Below, in pieces: positions 24,101 through 35,400 of a stretch of 64,000 nucleotides of DNA. This stretch comes from Septoria linicola (lineage: Eukaryota > Ascomycota > Dothideomycetes > Mycosphaerellales > Mycosphaerellaceae). Where the stretch lies: NCBI GenBank assembly GCA_024114885.1, contig CP099424.1, forward strand, positions 1-64,000, given 5' to 3'. The notes under the pieces were generated by a model, which made no database searches, was not told the DNA's origin, and worked only from the letters and a program-made list of their open reading frames with translations. How positions within the stretch are numbered: position 1 is the stretch's first letter; every line of letters starts with the position of its first letter. The position numbers and the translations under genes are program-made.

Positions 24101-25741
24101 GACGACGTCTAGAGTAGTACTTATCTTTAGCGACCTAGAGCTACTATAAGCTACGCGAGCTACTATAGTCGGTAGTAGAAAAGGTTATAAGATAACGTTA
24201 GTAGAGACTACTATAATAATAGAGATATATAACGTAGTATTTCTTTAATACCGACTCTCCTCTACGTTACGTACGAGAGAGGACGTAGTAGAGGTAATAG
24301 CTAATCTATATATAATTTCTAGACTATTAGGAGGTAGTAAGAGATAATAGCGATCGATTACGTACTCGAGTATAGTCTCTTATATAAATAGTACGTCTAC
24401 GTCTAGAGTAGGCTTATAGATACTATACTAGTACGCTAGTTCGCCTAGAAATATTATAAACGACTAGTAGAGATAGTTAGTACGTAGGTAGGAGGAGGAG
24501 AGTATAGTAGTATATAGAAGATCGTATACTTCTATAAGGAGTAGAGGTAGCGATAAGGATACTTACTCTAGTATAGAGATAAGAGCGTATTAGAGGTAGG
24601 CCGAATAGCGCGACGCGATTATCGCGCTCGACTATCTTATAGTATATCGTATACGACTTCGAGATAGCTTATAGACCTTCGTAACTAGTAGTCGGAAGTA
24701 TATTAGAGATATAGGACGTAAGGAGAGTATATCGTTAAAGATAATAGTAGCTAGAGTATAGCGCGCCTAATACGGATATATATATAGAGCTAAGACGCGG
24801 CCTAGCTCGAAGCGAGATAGAGAGACTACTAGTCGAGAAAGGATTAGTAAGCGATCGACTCGATAAGAGAGGATCTATCTATAAGACCTAGATCCTTATA
24901 GTACTATCGTCGTCTCTCGATCTATAATAGTACGATAGCGTATACGATTAGGATCTTAAAGAGGAAGGAGGAGCGAGGTAGAATAGAGATACGATATAGG
25001 TAAGAAGCGAAGAGGTAGGATAGTATTACGCTCTATCTAGTTCGTCTACTATAGATAGGAGCCTTAGCTTAACTCTCGTATACGCTACTCGCGAGAGATA
25101 GTTATTAGATATAGTATCTACGATATCTATATACTAATAGTACGAGTATCCTTATCGAGTACTATATACTATTTAACTATATAGGTATTAAACTAGTTAG
25201 ATACGTTAGTAGAAAGATACGTAATGTAGAGTTACTACTCTATAATCGACGCTATACGCTACTATAGACTAGTAAGTCTATACTCGTTATAGAGAAATAA
25301 GAGTACTAAGATAATAGCGTATAGCTCTTTAATAACCTAGAAGTAGTTAGGTCTCTCTATAGGATAACTAGGCGAGGAAGGGTAGATAGAAGACTACTCT
25401 AGATATAGGATATATAAAGAGGTATAGTACTACTAGTATACTCCTATAGGCTTATTAAACTTTTATAGGCTTCTATATACTTTACCTATAAGCCTCGTTA
25501 ACTATAGGTTATAGAGACTATATCGCTTCTAATAGTTATAGGCTAAGGTAGGCTCGAAGTTATTCTATATCTAGTAAATTAGATATAGAATATAGTTCTA
25601 CTAGTAAAATATATTATAAAACGCTTAAGCGTTAATCTAGGAAAGACTATAGTCGATATATACGATCTAGGAGTACGATCGCGACTAGTACTCCTAATAT
25701 TTAAAGATAGTAATAGCCTATAGAGAAGAGCTATAGTCGCG
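21138..25741. other. RIP-degraded DNA without a recognised gene
   Basis: This is a long stretch with near-zero CpA/TpG. I found no family motifs on either strand. The one clear landmark is a single copy of the 50-residue repeat at 23,300-23,412. The GC level is similar to the flanks. Part of it may belong to decayed genes, but no frame could be followed for long. Confidence 0.4.
23300..23412 (+). repeat. Dispersed single copy of the 150-bp repeat module
   Basis: TCGATCCTATAGCTCTTAAT and the following 80 bases match the module repeated four times at 15.87-16.44 kb. The plus-strand frame reads DPIALNIFLYDSKDTKV, homologous to DPIALDIFLYNREGIGV. Only one copy is present, and its flanks differ from those at 16 kb. 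This suggests a paralogous gene rather than a simple duplication of the same locus. Confidence 0.7.
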
Positions 25742-26158
25742 ATCGGAGTAGAAGAGCGATCGTTTTCGTTTAGTAATATAGGATAATAAAGATAACTAGC
25801 TAGGAGAGGAAGATAGAACAGGTAGAGAGGATAGGTATAATATTATAGAAAACGATAGTCTCGAGTAGGACGATAGGAGATCGAAGAGACGAGGCGCGTA
25901 ATAGAATACTAGGATAGGGTAAGGAAGGTTAAGATTAGAGAGCGACGTATAGAGTACCTTTAGTAGAGAACTACTATCTATAGACTTAGGTATTAAGTAT
26001 AGGCGCGTAACGAGTTTAGACCTCTCGCTACGAGAGTACTCGTAGAGATTATATTTAATCTCTCTATTTTTATAATAGACGTAGTCGTCTCTACTATCGA
26101 GTACCTAATCGAGGATAACGCGTCGATAGCGAGGCTAGATAAAATAAGACTATATATC

Positions 26159-26163
26159 CTAGT
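26159..26163. repeat. Target-site duplication CTAGT (left)
   Basis: CTAGT immediately precedes the left LTR and is repeated at 32,461-32,465 immediately after the right LTR. Five bases is the normal duplication for Ty1/copia integrases. Confidence 0.95.
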
Positions 26164-26440
26164 TGTTAAAAGTAGAGGGCGTATTATATACTATATAATG
26201 TCAAGGAGGGTATAGCGTAGTAAAGAAGAATAGGGGATTAATCTTGAACTGACTTATATACATAGTATAGTAGTAATATGCTAGGAACCAAATATAAAGT
26301 TGATTGAGTTAGTTATCTAAGAAGAGAAGAAAGAGAAGTAAGATGTACCTCTTGCTAAGCCTTAGGTGGATGCCTTAGGTATCTAGAACTATGCTTAGAA
26401 GTCTATATCTAGACTAACTATCTAGGATACATTCTTAACA
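26164..26440 (-). repeat. copia copy 1, 3' LTR
   Basis: 277 bp, starting TGTTAAAAG and ending CTTAACA, so the TG...CA ends are intact. It differs from the 5' LTR mainly by CA/TA and TG/TA changes. Both LTRs were identical at insertion, so these differences record RIP after integration. Confidence 0.95.
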
Positions 26441-26452
26441 CTCCTACTTATA
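26441..26452 (-). other. Probable polypurine tract of copia copy 1
   Basis: On the minus strand the bases directly before the 3' LTR read TATAAGTAGGAG, a purine-rich run in the position where plus-strand DNA synthesis is primed. Confidence 0.5.
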
Positions 26453-27199
26453 CTATATAGTCAGATCTTTTAATAGATCATCTATAGTACTCAAATGCTA
26501 GTCTCAATCTTGATTAGTTATTAAGTACTTACTTTTCAGACTAATAACTAGATAGCACTAACTGTCAATCTAATAAACTTTCTATACTACTATCTCCTAC
26601 AAAAAGGCAAAAGAAATACCCTCTATAAGATCTTCCTCCTCTCTTATATAGGAGTGGATTGTTTAGGACATAGACTATCTAGTAAGTTGCCCCTATCCTT
26701 TCTTATAGCTAATTCTAATAGCTCTCTAGATTCCTTATAGCCTAGTCTCCTACTTAGTTACATTCTATATAGCTTCTTAGTTCCCTAATAGCCTTTAGGG
26801 TATACTATTCTTAGCTGTAGGGATCTTGTATTAAGCTAGGGAGTAGAGTAACTACATACTAGTAGAGGAGATAATAGCTGCTATAGAGGAGGTCTTTAAT
26901 ATTAACTAGTACTTAGCCTCAGAGGGTGTCCAGTTCAGCTAGGTGCTATATAGTAATATTATAGTTAGTGACAGGTCTGACATTAGTAAGGGTATTTAGG
27001 ACTTTGTAAAGTCTAACTAAGGAGGAGTCAAGTAACTAAAATCTTTCTTTTAGACTCCTCTTAGTTTAACTCTAAGGCTTAGAGTTATCTTTTATATATC
27101 TCTTATATAAGGCAGAGCTGCCTTACAAACTCCTAAAACTATAGTCTATTCTTTAGCTTAGTAAGACTATCTACTACTATCTCTTTTATGTTTATATAT

Positions 27200-27760
27200 T
27201 TAATAGAGATAAGTCTGTTCTACTAGAGCTTTCTTATAGTATTATATAAGATATTAATATGTTTAGACTTGTTATAAACATGTAAGTCCTTGACTAGAGT
27301 AAGAGCAGCTTAGTTGTTATCTTTTAGCTAAATTAGCCTGATTCTAGTAATAGCTTCCTAGTTACTAAGGATCCTTAGTTAGTAAGAACATTCTCCTACT
27401 AACTCTAGGTATCTAAGCTCTCTTAAAAGAGTACTAAGGAACTATAACTGTTTTATATATACTCCTATAGCTATATATTTAGCTTCTATTATAGATATAG
27501 CTACAGATTTCTACTTCTTACTTATCTAGGAGATTGGTATACTATAAAGGAAGAAGACATATCTAAGGATTAAGACTCTGTTAGTCTTGTCTATTACATA
27601 GTTAGAGTCTATATATCTAGTAAGATAGCCTTGACTATTCCTTAAGTATCTTAGACTAAGGTCTAGGTTTGATCTTAGGTATCTAGTTAGCTTCTTTAGA
27701 GCCTTTATATATCCTACTATTAGATTACTAATATAGGAGCTCAATCTTCTAAGGGCAAAT
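27200..27760 (-). pseudogene. copia copy 1 RNase H domain, broken
   Basis: It holds the longest surviving open piece of the element: 27,744-27,526, 72 codons. That piece contains LTRYLRSNLDLSLRYLRNS and ends in the region YVFFLYSIPIS. These match the copia motifs AAKRxLRYLKGT and GYVFxLxGxxISW at the RT/RNase H boundary. Downstream, SIIEAKYIAI corresponds to the family's STxEAEYxA, with Glu to Lys. It would degrade the RNA strand of the hybrid during reverse transcription. Stops and lost acidic residues make it dead. Confidence 0.9.
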
Positions 27761-27999
27761 AAAATGTCTAGTCTTATAATAGTTGTAAGCTATATCTATG
27801 TTCTAATAATGGATTGATACTCCTACTTGTTACACCTTTTATTATTTAGTCTAGTAGGCTTTAGACTTTTATAGCTGTCTATTAGTGAAAGAGTTAGTAA
27901 TATAGTCTCTTGACCTATTCCTATCTTAGCTAGGTTCTCTTAGATATAGTGCTTCTAGTCAAGTTTTAGCTAGCCTTGCTATCTGTTTCTTGTTAGTCT

Positions 28000-28960
28000 T
28001 ATTCTAAGAATCTTGTCTAGTTCTCTAAGATCTTTAATCTTAAAGACCTTACTAAGTTAGTCTTTAAACTAGAGGACATCTTCTAGTCTCTCTATAGTAA
28101 TAGGTATGTTATTAATATAGATTAGGATTATTAGGTCTTTCCTTTTCTTATAGATTAGAAGACATAGGTCCACTTCTAATTATCTGAATCCTATTCCTTT
28201 TAGCTTTGACATATATAGCTGATTCTAGTCTCTTGTAGCTTGCTTTAGCCTATAGAGACTCCTTAGAACTTGTAAGACTATACTAGTTAGTAGGTTAATA
28301 CCTAGTAGTAGGATTATATAGATATCCTTATATAGGGTACTCTCTATAAATGTATTGTTTATATCTACTTAGTATAGAACTAGGTCCTTCTTGTAGACTA
28401 CAGCTATGAATCCTCTTAGAGTATCCTACTTGACTATAGGGGTAAAAGTTTCTATATAGTCTACTCTATACTTTTAGGAGAACCTTCTTATAACTAGTCT
28501 TGCCTTAAACTTTTCAATAGCTCTACTAAGCTTTCTCTTAATATTAAAGACCTATCTTAAGGTAACTAAGTTAGCCCCTTTTAGTAGGACTACTATAGTC
28601 TAGGTGTTATTACTTATAAGTATATCTAGCTCCTTCTAAATAGCTTCTTACTAGAGATAACCCTACTTGGGATTACTTACTACTTCCTTGTAGTTCCTTA
28701 GGATTAGAACCTCCTATTTATATATTCCTACTTCTTTAGTAGTAGAGAATATAATCTCTTTAACTTCCTCTAAGAATTCTAGGTCCTATAGGATGTCTAG
28801 GTTAATAGAGCTTATAGCTAAGAAGAAAGCCTAATACTCTAGGAGCATTTCCTTGTCTAGCTAACTATTCTAATCTAGCTTAAGCCTAATTAGCTTTAGC
28901 TTTTAGTTAAATCTATTAAGTTCTTAGAATGCTTTCCTCTTTCTAAGGGTTTGCCTTAAA
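28000..28960 (-). pseudogene. copia copy 1 reverse transcriptase domain, broken
   Basis: Minus-strand translation gives VDINNTFIESTLYKDIYI, from VDVKxAFLxGxLxExIYM (about 28.37 kb), and LRSLYRLKQATRDQ, from SLYGLKQAxRxW. It also gives IYINNI in place of the catalytic Y-V/I-D-D motif, with Asp to Asn. This is the RNA-dependent DNA polymerase of the element, which copies the transcript into DNA in the cytoplasmic particle. The G-to-A changes at the two catalytic Asp codons alone would abolish activity. Confidence 0.9.
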
Positions 28961-29199
28961 GCTGTCTACTTATAATCTATCTCTATAGTTTCTTAGGCAG
29001 AATTCTTAGATTCTTTCTTAACTTTCTCTAGGTCTAGGAATTTTCTATACTCTCCTATATCTTCTAGTAGAGGTGGAAGTTGTATAAAGAGTTTCTTTCC
29101 TTCCTAAACCTATACTAATAGCTAAGGGGGAGGAGGCTTCTACTAGCTTAGACTAGGAGCACCTAGGGTACTCCTACTAGCTTGTAGAGTAGGCTAGCT

Positions 29200-30220
29200 A
29201 ATAGTTCTTAGCCTTCTAATAGGTCTTCTTTCTAGAGCTGAACTAGGGAGATTCTTGATCTTAATGTTTAAGTCTAATTCTCTACCTAGCTTATCTTTAA
29301 AGAAGATTACATTAGTATACTACTTGACAGCCTTTATATCTAGCTCCTAGAACTTCTATACCTTAGCTATATTATTATAGTATCTAACAAATATAGTATC
29401 CTTTCCTCTGTTTATTAGTTTGTTACTCCTTACCTACTAAGGCTATACTCTTATATCTATATATACTATAGCTCTATATCCCTATACCTTAAGGTAAGAG
29501 ACTGTTAGTTTGATCCTATTAAAAGCTTTATTAGGTAAGAGCTTGAATCCCTTAATATTAGGTCTATTTAGGAGCTTGTTCCTTATATATACCTATGCTT
29601 CAAGGGCTTCTAGCTAAAACTTAATAGGTATCTTGCTCTCTTTAAGCATTGCTCTAATAGAGGCCTCTAATGTTTAGATAGACCTCTTAACTACTCTATT
29701 CTAGAGTGAATTATAGGCCTTAGTTGGCTTAAGAGTGATTCTAAAGTCCTTCTCCTACTGTTTGATCAAAGTAGTAATCTCTCTAGCATTATTAGCCCTT
29801 ATAGACTTAAGGAGTACTACTAACTACCTTTCTACCTTAATCCTCTAGTTCTGAAGAGTAGTTAGTGTATCTGATCTAGCTTTAAGTAGAAATGCCTATT
29901 TCTTTCTTAAGAAGTTGTTAATAATCTCAAGCTACTATATAAAACCTTTTACTAATAATAGTAATAGTCTATAGATATCTACTAATATAAGGGCTAATCT
30001 TTTAGGTCTTCTCTTAATAGACTTGCCTAGGTGTTTCTTTATCTTGCCTATTATACAGATCCTATACTTATACTCTTCCTAGTTAGGAATTAGAATTCTT
30101 TCCTTTAGGTTAGTAACTTTATAAAGGTTTAAGAGTAACCCTCTTCTAAAGTATATAAATCTTCTATGCTATAGCTCCTACTATTTCAGATCCTTCTCTA
30201 ATAGGGTAGTATAGGCATTA
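29200..30220 (-). pseudogene. copia copy 1 integrase domain, broken
   Basis: Near 30.17 kb the minus strand reads HRRFIYF, a mutated LWHRRLGH zinc-binding start of the GAG-pre-integrase region, followed by a Cys-containing CxxC-like part. The catalytic core continues with KARSDTLTTL and SIRANNAREI (from SDNxxEF). It then reads NRVVKRSIQTL, from NGxxERxxRTL, and ends in a Pro-rich linker to RT. This domain would insert the copia DNA with a 5-bp stagger, consistent with CTAGT. Confidence 0.88.
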
Positions 30221-30989
30221 TTAACCTCTATAGGATTATATAGTAAGTAATATAACTTTTCCTATAGGAGAGGTAATATCTTACTAATAAATGGAACACC
30301 TCTAACTAGCTTGGTCTTTATAACTGTTTGGCTATCTAGGGAGGTGAGAGTGAAATCAGGCTTCTAGACTCTAAATTACTTGCTAAACTAATCCTATAAT
30401 ACAAGATTTACTCTAAGATTAGGAACAAATAGTACCCTATTAAGTAGAACTTCTCCTCCTAAGATTCCCTTTATCTATACTAGTCTAGAGTAGGTTACAT
30501 AGAGGTATCCTCCTCCTACCTTGATCTATACTTTCTTCCTTAGTAGCTTTACTAATCTAAAGAAGGATAGTTAGTTAGTTATATAGGATAAGGTATAGGA
30601 ATCTAAGAGCTATTCTTAGGGTAATAACTTGCCTTTAGCCTTAATTGTAGAATAGGCTAACTTATCTTAGTTATTATCTTCTAATAGAGAATTATTATTG
30701 CTTCTAGAACTAGAGTGAGTTCTAGAATCAGAACTAGAACTAGACTCCTAGGCTAAAAATCCTTTCTTTAGAAGCTTTCTAGACTTTTCTATCCTCTAAA
30801 GCTACTTGCCTATTTTCTAGATAACCTTCTTTAGCTTATTATATAATAATGACTTATAGACAGCTTTCTTAATATGTCTAGCATTCCTTAGTAAAGAGGA
30901 TCTTCTAACCCTCCCTCTAAGGAATAATCCCTAAGGGTCCTTCTAGTTCTTAGTACTATTTCTTTACTAGGACAGTTTCTTAGTAGTAG

Positions 30990-31900
30990 GGAGGTTAGGA
31001 CAATCTTTTAACTAGTGCTTCCCTTTCTTATAGAGCTAGCATATTAGTAAGGACTTTCCTTAGTAGGGCTACCTAGAATAGAATACAGCTAGACCTATAT
31101 CTATCTTATCTAGATTGTCTCTTACCTCTTAGGACTCAAGTAGAAGGAGAACAGTGTCTATATCTAAGGATGGTTAGGTTATAATAGTATCCTTAGCTGC
31201 TTAGTATAATATAGGTAGAGACTGTAGGAGATGTTTCAGCCTTTTCTCTTAGCTCTAGTAGTAAGCTTCCTAAGGATTAATCTTAGTAATCCTCTTGCCT
31301 AGGCCTCTAAGGTATCTCTATGCTTCCCTAATTGTCTTATTAGGTGACATCCTAAATATAACAAACTGCTTAATCAGACCTATAGTATAGGACTTCAGGA
31401 CTCTGTTATACTTGTTCTAGAGAATTACCTACATCTTAGCTACTAGTATAGTAATATACTATGTCTCTAGCTCTATCTTATTATCTTTACTAATACTATA
31501 TCTGATGCTGAACCTATATACTATATTGTCTTTTAAGAAGTGTTGATTCTAAGTGACATGTATCTAGAGACTAGTGTCCTACTAAACTATATATAGGTTC
31601 CCTCTAATAATTAGTTAGCTGATTACCTAGAACTAGTCCTTTCCTTCTAGCTTGTCTGTCTATAGCTTGAACTATTTCTTCTAGTTAGTTCTGTCTAGGA
31701 TTAGAATCCTTTAGCTCTTCTTGTCCTCTTAGTCTATTATAGAAATAGGTAAATAGAATAAATAATTAGTAGAATGCTTTAGACTAGCTAAGGATTCTAG
31801 AGAAGAGTAATTTCTTATAGTAGGGAGACTAGCTCTAAGGGACAGGGATTCCTCGTATTTAGGAAATTACTAAGACTTAGATCTTTCTCTCTTAGTAGAG
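30990..31900 (-). pseudogene. copia copy 1 gag with zinc knuckle, broken
   Basis: The minus strand reads a Gag-like helical part (QFKLQTDKLEGK near 31.67 kb; SPNKTIREA and LRGLGKRI near 31.3 kb). At 31,041-31,000 it reads a CCHC knuckle C-x2-Y-x4-H-x4-C, in which the second Cys has become Tyr. Gag would form the particle and bind the RNA. Several stops interrupt it. The same segment is present in copy 2, where the gypsy has inserted into it (TSD CCTTC). Confidence 0.85.
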
Positions 31901-32163
31901 TTTCTGCTACTAGGTAGTAGGAAGGCTAGGTGGCCTCTTCTAACTCTAGTGATGCTAGGTGCAATAGTAGAGAACTAGGCAGGTATTAACAAAGTAGAAA
32001 CATACTACTGTCTTATAGAGATCTTTACTAACTTGTATACTACTAGGTGCAAGCTAGCTTCGTTAGTAATATAGTTAGGGAAACTTCTAGGCCCTAAATG
32101 TTTTCTACAAACTGTAAGGGATATAAGTAACCTGTACTAACATAGGTTGCTCCTATTTAGTGT

Positions 32164-32183
32164 ACAAACCCGAGCTTATAACC
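32164..32183 (-). other. Primer-binding site of copia copy 1, resembling the tRNA-iMet anticodon arm
   Basis: Directly downstream of the 5' LTR, the minus strand reads GGTTATAAGCTCGGGTTTGT. Copy 2 has GGTTATAAGCCTAGATTTA. Undoing C-to-T and G-to-A differences gives GGTTATRAGCCCGGG as the shared ancestor. This is complementary to a CTCATAACC anticodon loop and stem as in initiator tRNA-Met, not to a tRNA 3' end. Drosophila copia uses such a half-tRNA primer. Confidence 0.6.
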
Positions 32184-32460
32184 TATTAAAAGTAGAGAGC
32201 GTGTTATATGCTATACAATGTTAAGGAGGGTATAGCGTAGTAAAGAAGAATAGGGGATTAATCTTGAACTGACTTATACACATAGTGTAGTAGCAATATG
32301 CTAGGAACCAAATACAAAGTTAATTAAGTTAGTTATCTAAGAAGAGAAGAAAGAGAAGTAAGATATATCTCTTGCTAAGCCTTAGGTAGATGCCTTAGGT
32401 ATCTAGAACCATGCTTAGAAGTCTATATCTAGACTAACTATCTAGGATATATTCTTAACA
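32184..32460 (-). repeat. copia copy 1, 5' LTR
   Basis: 277 bp, identical in length to the other LTR. Its inner end has changed from TG to TA (TATTAAAAG). In the transcription sense it would hold the promoter and start the RNA, but no TATA or start site can be fixed with confidence. It is followed on the plus strand by CTAGT (32,461-32,465). Confidence 0.95.
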
Positions 32461-32465
32461 CTAGT
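32461..32465. repeat. Target-site duplication CTAGT (right)
   Basis: This is the second copy of the 5-bp duplication. Deleting 26,164-32,465 rejoins the host reading frame without a phase change. Confidence 0.95.
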
Positions 32466-35400
32466 CTATATAGTTCTTAGTCGTAGTAATAGATCCTATA
32501 GAGGTATATTTATATAAGATAATAGCCTCGCTTAGTAGACTATTCTAACCTACGCGACTAGACTCTTAGCTATAGCTAAGAAAGTTATCGTAATAGTACT
32601 CTACGTAAATAATAGTAGCGATATTACTAGCGTTAAGGCCGAGGCGTATAATGTTTATATATACTAAGAATCGCGTCGTGCCTAAGAGGAAGTTCGAGAG
32701 TATCGCTACTTATTTAGTAGAGGTATAGTCTATATCTCGTTAGTAGTAGTCGATCGAGAGTAGAGTAGCGATATAGTATACGACGTCTTTAGTTCTACTA
32801 TAGATAAGAATTTAGTAATAGGGATACTTCTACTATATCGCCTCGAATATTATAACTAGAGTACTATCGAGGTAACTAGGGGCGTAGTCTTATATAGAGT
32901 ACTAAATGTTCTAGTAGATAGTTAGTATCTATTTAATAAGTACTTAGTTATAGAGAAGATAGAGATAGTAGAGAAGAGGGTCTTTATAATTAGGGAGTAG
33001 AGTAGTAGTAAGATAGACGAGTTAGATCTCTAATCTAGTAAAGATATAAAGCTAGAGAAAGGTAGAGTACTATTTTAGAGTCGACTCTAGAATAATATAA
33101 TACTCGTCTATTACGACGCGATTAAGGCTACTACTCGTAGTAGCTTACTAGACGAAGTTATAGAATAGAGTAGACGTAGTAGTCTCTACGTATACGAGGA
33201 CGATACGGGCTAAGAAGGCTATAGAGGTATCGAGAGGCTCTATCTAGTATATAGTAGCGATACCTATAGCGCGATAGCGAGCGACCTAGTCCTAGATAAG
33301 AGATAGTAGTAGGCTAATTACGATAGTAATTAGTACTCTAGGTAGGGTCGCTAGTAGTATATAGAGTAGGCTCTTACTAAAGCTAGTAGGCTATACGAAT
33401 ACTAGGTACCTTGTCTCTTAGAGGATAAGGTCGAGCGCCTCTTCCTAGCCTAAGCGAAATATCGTACGAGGTCCTACGAGACTCTAAAGATATTTCTCTA
33501 GAGGTATACTCTTAAGCTAGAACTAGCGCGTAGTATTACGTAGACGATTAGCCTCGTAGGCGGGTCCTACTAGGTAGAGCTAGCTAGAGTCCTTAAGAGG
33601 TAATCCGAGGAAGTTATACTACTCTAAACTCTAGTAGAGCTAGTCGTTCTAATTAGTACGAGATCTAATTAAGAAGAAGATATTATCTATACTATAGTTA
33701 TTCTCTACTATACTAACGGTATATCTAGATTAGAGTATAGTACCTTTACGCTATAGAGAGGTAGCTAAGTCGAGAAATATCTCGTAGATATTAGATATAT
33801 TCGTAAAGAGAGTATAGAGAGTAGCGTAGAGCTAACGCTACTATATTAGACTATATAGGAATAAGAACAGGAGATAGCGATATATTTCTAGGCGTAGCTA
33901 GTTAGTATCGAAGAAACTATCGACGTTTATCTAATAGACGACTTCCTCTCGAGCGTAAAAAAGAGAGTCGAGTCGAGAGAACTATCTATACTTAGGAGTA
34001 TACTCTAGTATTATAATTAAGAGCGAGTATAGAGCTATAAGAGGTTCTAGCTCTTCCCTCCTACCTCCCTCGTCCTCGTTCTATACTTTGTCTTTATCGT
34101 CTAAGATAGAATCTATCTTCTCGAGAGATCGATCGAGGAAAGTAGTTATCTAGTAAGCGAGTCGACTAAGCTAGACGTTAGGTATAGGCTACTATATAAA
34201 TAGGCCTAGGATATAATCTTTCTCGTACGCCTATACGAGTAGGTAAATAAAGAGCTAGACGTAGTTCTATTATAGTACGAAGATATAACCGAGCTCCGTA
34301 GGTAGATATCGTCTAATAGCGCGGCCTATAAGAATCTTAGAATACTAAGTAAATAGTAGTATATAGCCCTAGTCGATATATATATTATAGAGCGCTATAG
34401 TAGTATTTTTATATATAAGACTAAAGAGTTCTAGCCTCTACGCTAGTCTTCTAGTAAGGAGATAGTATACTACTAAGAGCTTTTCTTTAAAGATAGTATA
34501 GAGACGATAGTATTCGATAATAGCTAGCTAGTAGTAGACCTCGTCTAACTCTTCTAGGCTACTAAGGAGAGTTTACGCTATCTCGAGATTATATACGACG
34601 CGTCGGAAGATAAATATAGTAGTAGCTTCTCCTTATAGCTACGCTTCGTTTACTATAACGTAGATATAGCTAAACCCTAGAGTAGTATTCTTTAATTCGT
34701 CGTAGAGGTCTATTATATAGAGAGAGAGGAGTTCGGCTTCGGTCGCGTATATTAGGTAGTATAGGAGAGCCTTATACTTCTTGATTAGCTAGCTAGAAAC
34801 GACTTATAAGATACCGATATCGAGGCGATTACTATCGAGTAATAGAGATTAACTATCGAGGCTCTAGGCGATATATAGTAGTATATAGGTTTCGTTCTAG
34901 ATCTTACGACTATAGTTTAATATAGAGACGATACGCGTAAAGAGACGCTATTCGTAGCTATATTTATCTAGAACGTTTATATAGAAATTCTTCTACGTAC
35001 GCTATTATAGATAGAATACGATAGACTCTAGCCTCTTAGAGGTAGTAGTAGGATCGATAGCTACGATAGCGATATAGTAGAGCTTCTAGGTATCGAGTAG
35101 TAAGAAGTATTTAGCGATAGCGATAATAGTAGCGAGATAAGAAGTAAACGTAAGAGAGCTAGCGTAGAAGAGGTCTTTCGTATCTAACTCTAGGATAGCG
35201 AGTCTATTTAAGAGAAAGCTAATATAGAGGTAGTCGCCTAGCTCCTATTCGAAGAGACTAAGGAAGAACTCGACTATATCCTACTAGGTAATTTCGTCTC
35301 GTATAGGCCTACTATCTAGTACGAGGCTCTCGGATCTATCTTCTACGACTACGATCAAGCGTTTAAGAGTCTAATAAGAAGCGACTAGTAGTTTATATAA

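Larger units (their letters stand above)
26164..32460 (-). mobile_element. Complete Ty1/copia retrotransposon, copy 1 (recent, partly RIPed)
   Basis: A 6,297-bp element with 277-bp LTRs at both ends and a CTAGT duplication. It is coded on the minus strand: the 5' LTR is at 32,184-32,460 and the 3' LTR at 26,164-26,440. Order in transcription sense is gag, with zinc knuckle at about 31.0 kb; integrase, about 30.2-29.2 kb; reverse transcriptase, about 28.9-28.0 kb; and RNase H, about 27.75-27.2 kb. This is the copia order, with integrase before RT. The element keeps many CpA and TpG, unlike its flanks, so it arrived after they were mutated. It already carries many TAG/TAA and lost catalytic residues and is inactive. 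A second copy starts at 54,072. Confidence 0.95.
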
